Shown: piece by piece, positions 42,617 through 50,371 of the stretch | How the letters are laid out: every line of letters starts with the position of its first letter | Numbering within the stretch: the first letter of the stretch is position 1 | DNA from: Lachnospiraceae bacterium C1.1 | GTDB taxonomy: Bacteria > Bacillota > Clostridia > Lachnospirales > Lachnospiraceae | Length of the DNA stretch: 64,000 nucleotides | Assembly (NCBI GenBank): GCA_030434875.1 | Contig: JAUISW010000001.1 | Location: 434,001 to 498,000, forward strand | Reading direction: 5' to 3' | The notes under the pieces: model-generated | Told to the model about the DNA's origin: nothing | Seen by the model: the letters and a program-made list of their open reading frames with translations, nothing else | The model's database searches: none | Program-made: the position numbers and the translations under genes

Positions 42617-44392
42617 TTATAATGAAATAACATCATTTTTATTCTTGTAGTCAGCTATTTTTAAGAGCCATTCACTGTTGCCGTTTCCATCCTCCGAAAT
42701 TTTTTCAAAACCATGTAAAGAATAGAAATCTTTGACCATGGCATTTTTTGCGGTGGGATAGTAATAGCCCTTGATAATTTTCAAGTTTCTCTTACGGCAT
42801 TTTTCTACAAATGAATCCATCATTGCATATTCCATATCGCGCTTAAGAACGCGGCAGCTCATTATCCAGAGCTCAATATGGCATGTGTTATCCTCGATAC
42901 GTCCGATAGCAACGCTGACAACTCCGTTATCTCCGAATTTATCGCTTAATTTACCATAAAGTGTAATATAATTATCATCGGAAGCAACCGCTTCTATTTC
43001 AGTCTGTGTATAACGCTTTGTAGTAAGATTAAACTGGTTGGATTTATTGGTAAGCTGAGCAATTCTTGACATCCATGCCGGTATAAAGCTTTGAATCTCT
43101 CCTTTCATTTCAAGGGACAGAAGGTAGTCCTTATAATTGGAAAAAGAGGAGAGTGCCTCTGTGCGCCTTGCGTTAGCCTTATACATTTCATTTCTTGCTG
43201 CATCGTCTTTTGAATAATTTGTAAGTTCAAAAAATCCGGACTTATCAAGTATATTTATATAGCGTTCAGCCTGATTTCCAATTTCAGGAACAGCAGTATT
43301 CGGAAGATTCTGTCGGATGATCTCTCGTTCAGCCGGATTATCGTCAACAAAAACAAAGCTCTCCGGCAGAAGGTTGAGTTCATTTGCTGCTGCTGCCAGA
43401 TTACTGCTTTTAGGTTCCCAGTTGATCTTCATGGAAACAAAATCATCTTCCCGCAGGACAGAGTCAGGACGTTCCAGCCCCTTAACGGCGGTTTCCCTGT
43501 CGTTTTTAGAATTTATTGCAAGAAGAATGCCAAGATCCTTGTGGGCTTTAACATATGATTGAAATTCACTGTAAGTCTGACTTATAGAAGTTTCCTGTCC
43601 GATCTCTATATTGTCGGCACCGTCATCACCGATGACTCCGCCCCAAAGAGTATTGTCCATATCCAGCATCAGAACCTTTTTGTTCTTTCCGAGCAAAGAT
43701 TTAATGATATTTGCGATATTAAAGGAAAGATAAGGTATGGCTGCAACAGTTACCGCATACTTATACATATGCCAGTAATAAGGATCAGACCAGCTTTCAA
43801 GACCGTATGATGCTGATTGATAATTAATATCGTTTATGTAAAAGTTTTTATGACTGTCAGCATAATCGGCAAATTTCAGATTAAGTCGGGTAACGAAATT
43901 TACGCGTCCGTTAATACTTGAAGCATCTTTATTTCCCATAAGTCTGTAATAGGGATATTCAAAATTATTCTGGATAATAGGGCAGTTATATTTAGCCGAA
44001 AGATGTTCCCAGAGACCCTCAAAGCGCTTATAAACATCCGAAAGTTTTGCAGCAGCATCTTGAGGACTGTCAGTCATTTCAGGAAAGCTGCTGATATTCC
44101 TAATGCAGGTGCATACATATATGATCTCCGGAGCAAATTTCTCAAGTTCCGGGTTATCGAACATCCCATCTTCATAGTACATATTGTATTCTGACTCGTA
44201 AAAATCAGCTTTAATTCCATAGTTTAAGAGGAATACGTCCAACACATTTTTTATATCATTGGTTGTTTGTCCACCAAGAATGGCAACCCTTAGCGGAGTG
44301 AAATTCGTTTTTTCTGCTAAAAGTCTCCTTTTAAGAGATTTCTTCTTTTTTATTATCAAGGCCCCGTCAAAGGGATATTCGAGTTCCTTCAT
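42617..44392 (-). CDS. FkbH-like HAD-IIIC phosphatase / acyl-loading enzyme
   Basis: The protein has 591 residues. A HAD-IIIC core is visible (VLMLDMDNTLWGGVIGDDG as nucleophile motif, INSKNDRETA, FVFVDDNPAERE). It is preceded by an SGNH-like N-terminal region and followed by a GNAT-like end (YPTAKNAMVKDFYSLHGFE). FkbH proteins convert 1,3-bisphosphoglycerate into glyceryl-S-ACP for polyketides. Related proteins occur in surface-glycan clusters. It is first in the minus-strand operon with the VOC protein and ACP. ATG 44392 is preferred to the first ATG at 44422 because AAAGGA precedes it. The acyl group is inferred, not seen. Confidence 0.85.
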   Translation of the reverse strand: MKELEYPFDGALIIKKKKSLKRRLLAEKTNFTPLRVAILGGQTTNDIKNVLDVFLLNYGIKADFYESEYNMYYEDGMFDNPELEKFAPEIIYVCTCIRNISSFPEMTDSPQDAAAKLSDVYKRFEGLWEHLSAKYNCPIIQNNFEYPYYRLMGNKDASSINGRVNFVTRLNLKFADYADSHKNFYINDINYQSASYGLESWSDPYYWHMYKYAVTVAAIPYLSFNIANIIKSLLGKNKKVLMLDMDNTLWGGVIGDDGADNIEIGQETSISQTYSEFQSYVKAHKDLGILLAINSKNDRETAVKGLERPDSVLREDDFVSMKINWEPKSSNLAAAANELNLLPESFVFVDDNPAEREIIRQNLPNTAVPEIGNQAERYINILDKSGFFELTNYSKDDAARNEMYKANARRTEALSSFSNYKDYLLSLEMKGEIQSFIPAWMSRIAQLTNKSNQFNLTTKRYTQTEIEAVASDDNYITLYGKLSDKFGDNGVVSVAIGRIEDNTCHIELWIMSCRVLKRDMEYAMMDSFVEKCRKRNLKIIKGYYYPTAKNAMVKDFYSLHGFEKISEDGNGNSEWLLKIADYKNKNDVISL

Positions 44393-44463
44393 TATCTGAA
44401 ATTCCTTTCGATTAAAATACACGAATAATATTCTAAAATATTTTTCTGATTAGTGCAAGTTAC

Positions 44464-44754
44464 GACTTCGCCTGCTGTGTTGCCCGGAAGCTAAGAAACT
44501 ATAGTTTTTTTGTTTATAGATTTCACATCTTACGCCGTTCGCCTTAAAGTTCCTACGAGGAACGCTCTCGCTTTGGGCTCCGACGCAGCAGTACGTAATG
44601 CCGCAAAATACGCGGCATAAGTACTGGCGTCTCGCACAATCCTCTTTAGGAACATTTAAGGTTCGCGGCTTTGGCTGACATTAACGTTTTACTGTTTAGC
44701 AATAATATAACTCAACCATATATTTCTATTCGTGAAAACGTAACATGCGAAGTC
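44464..44754. repeat. Large structured intergenic element, unknown
   Basis: The 450-base gap between the divergent FkbH and GT-C genes is more GC-rich than its surroundings and holds nested inverted repeats. The outermost is GACTTCGC (44464) with GCGAAGTC (44747). Next are GCCG and CCTTAAA-GTTCCT (44534-44554) with AGGAAC-A-TTTAAGG and CGGC (44648-44669). The inner hairpin runs GACGC, CAGTAC, ATGCCGC / GCGGCAT, GTACTG, GCGTC (44582-44631). GTTCCT can instead pair locally with AGGAAC at 44558, an alternative fold. No coding signal was seen. It may be a structured RNA or an interspersed repeat. The flanks (44423-44463 and 44755-44873) hold nothing else I can name except a 12-bp palindrome AAACTATAGTTT. 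Confidence 0.6.
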
Positions 44755-44873
44755 CCGAAGACCTAAAAACTATACGTTATTAATTGCAGAAACGAGATGG
44801 CGATATACAAAAAGTGAATTTTGTGGTAAAATTCGAGCTCGTAGAGAAGAATTAAAGATATTTTGGAGGGTTC

Positions 44874-46355
44874 ATGAAGAAAAGATACAGATTTTGGATA
44901 GCATGCGCCATATTGATGGGGATCCAGCTTTTATTTTCGCTGAGATTTATGGGACGTCAGTACTTCTCATTGGATGAAGTAAGTCAGATAGGATTTATTG
45001 CAAAGAAAAATTCCTGGGGACAGATAATAAATTATTACCTTACCAGTGAGGTGACAAATCTGCCTTTCTGGCCTCTTATAGCGGCTGTCTGGTATAGGGT
45101 CGTTCCCTATGGAGAGGGCTGGATGCGGCTTCTGACAGTGATTTTTACGACGGCATCCATAATAATGCTTATAAAGTCGGGAAAAAGCTTTGGCGGAGAA
45201 AAGACAGGTCTTATGACTGCAGTACTTGCCTGCATCTCGCCGATCATCATGCAGAAGTGCGGTCTTACATTCAGAGTACATGCATTCTGGTTATTCTTCA
45301 CGGCTTTAGTATTTTACTTATATATAGAAAGAAATAAGCGTGAAGAGAATAAAACAATAGATTATCTAGTGTTGGGGCTCGCAATGGCAGGGCTTGCCTA
45401 TTCGCATTATTTTGGCTGTCTGACAATAGTTTATCTTTTTATAACAGATTTAGTACGTTTTATAGGGAAAAAAAATGATATTAAATTCATGATCTCATAC
45501 CTTATAGGCGGAGGCAGCCTTGTACCCTGGTTTATATTGATGCTTAGCAGACGTACCATGAATCTTGATGAGTTCTGGCCAAAGGTTCCGACATTTGCAA
45601 GCATTCCGAAAGCCCTGAGATATATAGTTGGTTATGATGAGCCTTTATTTGTACTGCTTATCATAACAATGATTGTTACAGGTCTTAAACTGATATTAAA
45701 TATAGTTGAGAAAAAAGAGATATTTGGTAAGGACTACTATTCCGCGGCATTCGCATTTATGTCACTTATCTTTGTCGTTGCGGATTATATATACAGTGCG
45801 CATATCAACCTTCATAGTGGTATATTTGTAACCAGATATTTTATTTCGTGTGTTCCTGCAGCTACAATAGTTATTGCAGATTTTATCTCAACTGTATTGG
45901 ATAAAGTTCAGGAATTCGTAAAATCTTCAACGGTTATAATTTACGGTACAACTATATTATTTATTCTGTTTTATATAGGGGCTCCAAATTATTATTATGA
46001 CGTTAAAGAAGAGGTCTCGGCACCTTATGACAATACTTATGGAAATGTCAGAGATACAATAATTGCTGATGACCGTCTTTATGATGAGAATACAATGATC
46101 GCTATTAATGCCAACAGGGCTAATGCGGACGGATTTGAAGAGTATTATCTTGAATATGGCGGAAGCGGGGCTGATGTCCATGTAGTATCGAATGAAGATC
46201 AGGATATTAAAGACCGAATCGATGCGGCAGAGTATGTCTATGTTTATCAGGTCATGACCGGAACTCCGGATGTTTATACAGATATAATGGGAGACGATTT
46301 TGAAGAAGTATGGTTTGATAAAGACGTAAGATTATATCTCTTTAAGCGTAAATGA
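44874..46355 (+). CDS. GT-C fold membrane glycosyltransferase (PMT/ArnT-like)
   Basis: The 493-residue protein has about ten to eleven hydrophobic helices and a GT-C type first extracytoplasmic loop with acidic residues (GRQYFSLDEVSQIGF; Asp-Glu as the likely catalytic pair). A soluble C-terminal portion (about 390-493) follows. Such enzymes use polyprenyl-phosphate sugars outside the membrane. With the GtrB-like enzyme in the same cluster it could complete an extracytoplasmic glycosylation pathway. It has a GGAGGG ribosome site and stands directly after the structured element. Confidence 0.82.
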   Translation: MKKRYRFWIACAILMGIQLLFSLRFMGRQYFSLDEVSQIGFIAKKNSWGQIINYYLTSEVTNLPFWPLIAAVWYRVVPYGEGWMRLLTVIFTTASIIMLIKSGKSFGGEKTGLMTAVLACISPIIMQKCGLTFRVHAFWLFFTALVFYLYIERNKREENKTIDYLVLGLAMAGLAYSHYFGCLTIVYLFITDLVRFIGKKNDIKFMISYLIGGGSLVPWFILMLSRRTMNLDEFWPKVPTFASIPKALRYIVGYDEPLFVLLIITMIVTGLKLILNIVEKKEIFGKDYYSAAFAFMSLIFVVADYIYSAHINLHSGIFVTRYFISCVPAATIVIADFISTVLDKVQEFVKSSTVIIYGTTILFILFYIGAPNYYYDVKEEVSAPYDNTYGNVRDTIIADDRLYDENTMIAINANRANADGFEEYYLEYGGSGADVHVVSNEDQDIKDRIDAAEYVYVYQVMTGTPDVYTDIMGDDFEEVWFDKDVRLYLFKRK

Positions 46356-46383
46356 TATAGTTTGACCTATATATCGCTGATAA

Positions 46384-46412
46384 TTGACAAAGCTTTCTCA
46401 TATAGCTATAAT
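46384..46412 (+). promoter_or_regulatory. Consensus promoter inside the polysaccharide cluster
   Basis: TTGACA and TATAAT are perfect and separated by 17 bases. The promoter lies 60 bases upstream of the second carrier-protein gene, so the ACP/ATP-grasp/radical SAM half of the cluster can be transcribed independently. Confidence 0.8.
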
Positions 46413-46471
46413 TATGATGTTTTTATTTTCGAGCAACTGTCTGATTAGACAGATATGATGAGGTATATTTT

Positions 46472-46699
46472 ATGGATGAAGTAATGGAAATATTAAAAGA
46501 GGTAAGACCGGATGTTGATTTTGAAAAAGAAAAAAAACTTATCGATGACAGCATACTTGATTCTTTTGATATAATTTCAATCGTAAGTGAGCTTAATGAT
46601 CATTTTAGTATAGCAATAGATGCCGATTATCTTGAGGCTGAGAATTTCAATTCAGTTGAAGCTATATGTGAGCTTGTAAATAAGCTTCAGGAAGCATAA
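46472..46699 (+). CDS. Acyl carrier protein, copy 2
   Basis: The 75-residue carrier protein has Ser31 in the attachment motif DDSILDSFDIISIV. It is DltC-like in size and in the leucine/isoleucine pattern around the Ser. It starts a new transcription unit with its own consensus promoter and is followed at once by a terminator-like hairpin, which would make it more abundant than downstream products. It likely serves the second MBOAT/SGNH pair. The enzyme that loads it is not obvious. Confidence 0.88.
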   Translation: MDEVMEILKEVRPDVDFEKEKKLIDDSILDSFDIISIVSELNDHFSIAIDADYLEAENFNSVEAICELVNKLQEA

Positions 46700-46716
46700 T
46701 TATATTGAATATAATT

Positions 46717-46765
46717 ACCGTCTGCTATAATCTGCTGTGTAAAGCAAAGCAGACGGTTATTTTTT
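46717..46765 (+). terminator. Intrinsic terminator after the second carrier protein
   Basis: A perfect 10-bp stem ACCGTCTGCT/AGCAGACGGT with a 21-base loop is followed by TATTTTTT. Read-through would be needed to express the ATP-grasp gene from the same promoter. Confidence 0.85.
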
Positions 46766-46860
46766 GATTATTAGGAAATTACGTTAGATTTCGAGTGAAT
46801 TAAAAATCGACTGTGTGGATCTTCCGGATGGACGCAGAGAAAAATGAGGTGAAATTAGTT

Positions 46861-47961
46861 ATGGCTTTTAATATAGTGGATGCCGTAAATGATTCTTACG
46901 GTGCCATAAAAGAGAAATGGGTACCTTTTGACAGGAAGAAAAAAATAGGCAGAAGGGATAGAAAACTTCTGAAATTTCATCCTGATTGGACTCCGTTGAC
47001 CGAAGCAGAAAAGAAGTTTGCATTGTATGAGGAGGAGTATGCCCAGTTTACTGCATTTAAGAACGTCTATTGCAGGGGAGAAGCCTTGGCACCGGGATTT
47101 GTTTCTGACATAGTATATCAGAATATAATGCTTCCGAAACTTCATAAAATGGACTATTTAATGGGCAGAACGCTTATCACGAAAAATCTTTTTAATGATA
47201 AGAATTATTTTGAAATTCTGATGCCTGAGATTAACTTTCCGGAAGCGGTTTTGCGAAACGTTGATGGAGAGTTTCTAACGCCTGATTATAAAATGTGCAG
47301 AAATCCTCTCGAAATATTAAATAAATACGAAAAACTGGTATTTAAGGGCTCACTTTTTCACGGTCATACAATGAATGTCAGACTTGTGGAAAAGAAAGAT
47401 TATGAGGAAGTTCTGAAAAAATACTATAAAGAAGATTATGTGGTACAGATTCCATTAAAACAAAATGATTTTTTTGCACAATGGAATCCCTCATCGGTAA
47501 ATATTGTCAGAGTAACAACGCTTTTCTGGAAGGGAAGCATTTATGTACTTGGAGGTATTTTAAGAGTAGGTCCTCCGGGAGAATTCTGTGATCTTGCTGT
47601 ATCAAAAGATGGTGAGCATCCACGAGTAGTAGGAATAATGGATGACGGTAGTCTTATGGACAGAGTTGTTGACCCTGATACGGCAACAGTACATTCTGAT
47701 ATATGGGGACATAAGCCGGGAGGAAAAATAGAACAATTTGAGGAAATGAAGAGGCTTGCAGTCAAAGCTCATGAGAGATTTCCTCATCATAAGATATCCG
47801 GATGGGATTTTACGGTAGATGATAAGGGAAAAGTTGTCTGCATGGAGTATAATGCCCTGGTTCCCGGAATAATTCAGAGCCAGTATGTTCTTGGTCCTGT
47901 CTTCGATAAGATAAAGACCAGTGAGGGCAATAGTGTTCTGGAGGATATAATTAATTATTAA
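46861..47961 (+). CDS. ATP-grasp protein, sugar-transfer-associated type
   Basis: The 366-residue protein resembles the ATP-grasp_ST group (sugar-transfer associated) found in polysaccharide clusters. Conserved parts: VFKGSLFHGHTMNVRLVE, NIVRVTTLFWKG, the metal-binding end KISGWDFTVDDKGKVVCMEYNALVPGII (D and E/N ligands). ATP-grasp enzymes join a carboxylate to an amine, thiol or hydroxyl through an acyl phosphate, so it may activate an acid for the carrier protein or glycan. ATG 46861 has GAGGTGA upstream and is preferred to the open-frame start at 46813. Confidence 0.75.
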   Translation: MAFNIVDAVNDSYGAIKEKWVPFDRKKKIGRRDRKLLKFHPDWTPLTEAEKKFALYEEEYAQFTAFKNVYCRGEALAPGFVSDIVYQNIMLPKLHKMDYLMGRTLITKNLFNDKNYFEILMPEINFPEAVLRNVDGEFLTPDYKMCRNPLEILNKYEKLVFKGSLFHGHTMNVRLVEKKDYEEVLKKYYKEDYVVQIPLKQNDFFAQWNPSSVNIVRVTTLFWKGSIYVLGGILRVGPPGEFCDLAVSKDGEHPRVVGIMDDGSLMDRVVDPDTATVHSDIWGHKPGGKIEQFEEMKRLAVKAHERFPHHKISGWDFTVDDKGKVVCMEYNALVPGIIQSQYVLGPVFDKIKTSEGNSVLEDIINY

Positions 47962-47978
47962 TTAAGGAAAGGCAAGAA

Positions 47979-48860
47979 ATGGGATCATATTTAAAAAGAG
48001 TCTTCAGACCCTGTATCAGAGAATATTTATTTAACACTCCGGGAAAGAAGAGGATAGGCGATCTTTTTAAGCTTTTCATGGGACTTGTAAAGCCTGATGC
48101 ACTGATATATCCGGATATAGTCTGTGAGCTTACTACGCATTGTTCTCTTAAATGCGCACACTGTAACAATTTGATGTATTGCTATGATAAGCCATACCAC
48201 GTTCCGGCAGATGAAGTGATAGCTGACGTAGAAAATATGCTTTCACATACTGATTTTTGTGTAAAGCTTACACTTCTCGGAGGAGAACCTTTTGTTTATC
48301 CGGAGCTTGCAAAAGTAGTGAAGGCTTTTCAGAATCATGAGAAAATATATTGTCTTACATTTGTAACAAATGGAACAGTAATTCCGAGTGAGGATCTTAT
48401 TAATCTGATCGCAGCTTCAAAGAATCCTAAAATGGTAATAAGTGATTACGGTCAGAAGGCTCAAAAAGTTAAGGAATTGTCTGATCTTTGTAAGGCAAAG
48501 GGAATACATTGTGAGCTTGGACGAGCTACAAGCTGGGTGGATCCGGGCGGAACGGATAACCGCGGAAAGAGTGTGGAACAGCTCAGTAGGGAATATAACG
48601 GATGTTTTTCGGCAAGATATTGCCGTACTCTTTTGAAGGGAAAAATTTATACCTGTGCCAGAGCAGCATCACTCGTAGATCTTGGATATATGGATGGTGA
48701 GCATGACAGTTTTGATACAAGGAAGCCGAGAACTGAGAAGGAATTCAGAAGAGAATTAAGAGAATTTCTTACTCTGGATTATGCGGATGCATGCAATTAT
48801 TGTGATCACGCAAAGAAAATAGTTATCCCTGCAGGTGAGCAGGTAGTTGAGAATAAATGA
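47979..48860 (+). CDS. Radical SAM enzyme
   Basis: The 293-residue enzyme has the cluster motif C55-x3-C59-x2-C62 (CSLKCAHC) and the SAM-binding LLGGEPFVYPEL. Extra Cys near the end (CFSARYCRT, TCARAAS, CNYCDHAKK) suggest an auxiliary cluster of SPASM/Twitch type. It lies 17 bases after the ATP-grasp gene. Such proteins act on peptides, sugars or carrier-bound substrates. In this setting a glycan or acyl-group modification is likely but unproven. Strong ribosome site AAGGAAAGG. Confidence 0.85.
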   Translation: MGSYLKRVFRPCIREYLFNTPGKKRIGDLFKLFMGLVKPDALIYPDIVCELTTHCSLKCAHCNNLMYCYDKPYHVPADEVIADVENMLSHTDFCVKLTLLGGEPFVYPELAKVVKAFQNHEKIYCLTFVTNGTVIPSEDLINLIAASKNPKMVISDYGQKAQKVKELSDLCKAKGIHCELGRATSWVDPGGTDNRGKSVEQLSREYNGCFSARYCRTLLKGKIYTCARAASLVDLGYMDGEHDSFDTRKPRTEKEFRRELREFLTLDYADACNYCDHAKKIVIPAGEQVVENK

Positions 48861-48900
48861 TATTCGGACACGAAATTAAAATATCAGCTTTTGGAGAATT

Positions 48901-50328
48901 ATGAAAAAATACAAGTTTTACGAATGGGAAGAGAAACACAAACTCCTGAATAACAGATCCATAGGTGAATTTCAATACTGGAATTATATGCGTAGGGATA
49001 TGGTTATGTCATTTAAGGATGAGTCTTCTGAAGTTGAACCTGCATTTTATAAACAGATGAAGGAACAGTCAAAAGAAGGTTTTTTTAAGAAAATTAAGGC
49101 ATTAAAAGTCCTTTTTTCCGGAAATCCGATGAGTAATATTCCTTCAGCTGATATTTTATTTTTATGCCATTCAAGACGTCAGGAAATTGATGGAAAAATG
49201 GTCAGCATATACACTGACTATATAGCAGATAGATTTCCGGGATCAGTAAGCATTCAGATAACAGGACTCGGAAAATACAGCGCGGATAAAATTTACAGTA
49301 AAAATCTGATTTTTTTGGACAGGATAAGTACGAAAGCTTATATATACAGATATTTAATGAAGTTTTTTCATCCAGGCAGGTACAGAAAGATTTTTAATAA
49401 GGTTAAGATGGAAATGTCAGGGCCATTTAAGGATCTGCATGAGAATTATGGACTGCATCCGGATCTGGATCAGTTTGCAGGAAGAGCTACAGTACTTTAT
49501 TTTCTTTATAGATACAAGACAGGTCAGTATGAAAAGCTTGTAAATAAAATATCTCCTAAATTAATAACAGAGGTTGTTGGTGGAGCCTTTGATGTTCAGA
49601 TCATAAATGAAATTGCAGATAAAAAGAAAATACCTGTGATTGAGCTTCAGCATGGAACAATTTCAACGCAATATCCGAAGGGGCTTATTGTAAGACAGCA
49701 TCCGGACTATTTCTTTTCTTTTGGAGATTTCTGGAGCAGGCGGATATGCCTTCCTGTTGCAGAGGGACATGTGATCTCTACAGGATTTCCATATCACGAT
49801 ATGATGATGGAAGCCTACAGCTCGGATGCGAAAAATAAAGATGAAAATACAGTGATCTTTATATCCAGCAGAAAATACGGAAAAGAATTTTCGGAACTTG
49901 CTGTAAAGATAAAAAATCTGAAGCCTGAGTTAAAGATAATTTATAAGCTTCACCCAAGGGAAGCTGTTGATTATAAAGAAAGATATAGCGAACTTTGTAA
50001 TTCAGATATTGAGATAATTGATGATAACAAAACACCTCTTTATGATCTTTTCTCAAGATCGTCTATACAGGTGGGAGTTGAGTCTACAGCGATTTATGAA
50101 GGAATGGGATTTAATCTTGGAACTTATATCTGGGATATACCTATGGCGGTTTCTATGATGGATATAGTGGAGCAGGGTTATGCAGAGACCTTTAAGAATG
50201 CAGAGGAATTTGTACAGCTGTTGGATAGTCATGACAGAGAAAAGAAATCATATGATATAGGAGATTTCTGGATGAATAACAGCATGGATAATGTTATTTC
50301 AGCTATGAAAAGAATCATGTCTGAATAA
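48901..50328 (+). CDS. GT-B-like putative glycosyl/polyol-phosphate transferase
   Basis: The 475-residue cytoplasmic protein has a C-terminal half with features of GT-B capsule/CDP-glycerol transferases: PVIELQHGTISTQYP (His-Gly loop), VIFISSRKYGKEF, IIYKLHPRE and VGVESTAIYEGMGF (acidic donor-binding region). No exact family is assigned. It follows the radical SAM gene in the same direction. Probable role: transfer of a sugar or glycerol-phosphate to the glycan. Confidence in a transferase is moderate. Confidence 0.65.
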   Translation: MKKYKFYEWEEKHKLLNNRSIGEFQYWNYMRRDMVMSFKDESSEVEPAFYKQMKEQSKEGFFKKIKALKVLFSGNPMSNIPSADILFLCHSRRQEIDGKMVSIYTDYIADRFPGSVSIQITGLGKYSADKIYSKNLIFLDRISTKAYIYRYLMKFFHPGRYRKIFNKVKMEMSGPFKDLHENYGLHPDLDQFAGRATVLYFLYRYKTGQYEKLVNKISPKLITEVVGGAFDVQIINEIADKKKIPVIELQHGTISTQYPKGLIVRQHPDYFFSFGDFWSRRICLPVAEGHVISTGFPYHDMMMEAYSSDAKNKDENTVIFISSRKYGKEFSELAVKIKNLKPELKIIYKLHPREAVDYKERYSELCNSDIEIIDDNKTPLYDLFSRSSIQVGVESTAIYEGMGFNLGTYIWDIPMAVSMMDIVEQGYAETFKNAEEFVQLLDSHDREKKSYDIGDFWMNNSMDNVISAMKRIMSE

Positions 50329-50371
50329 GCTGTCAGTTTATAATAGATATCAAAGAGGTTAGGGGTAAAGG

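Noticed and set aside
44423..44873. Group II intron or known large RNA in the structured gap
   Set aside because: No domain V-like sequence, no intron-encoded protein and no match to riboswitch motifs I know. Left as unknown.
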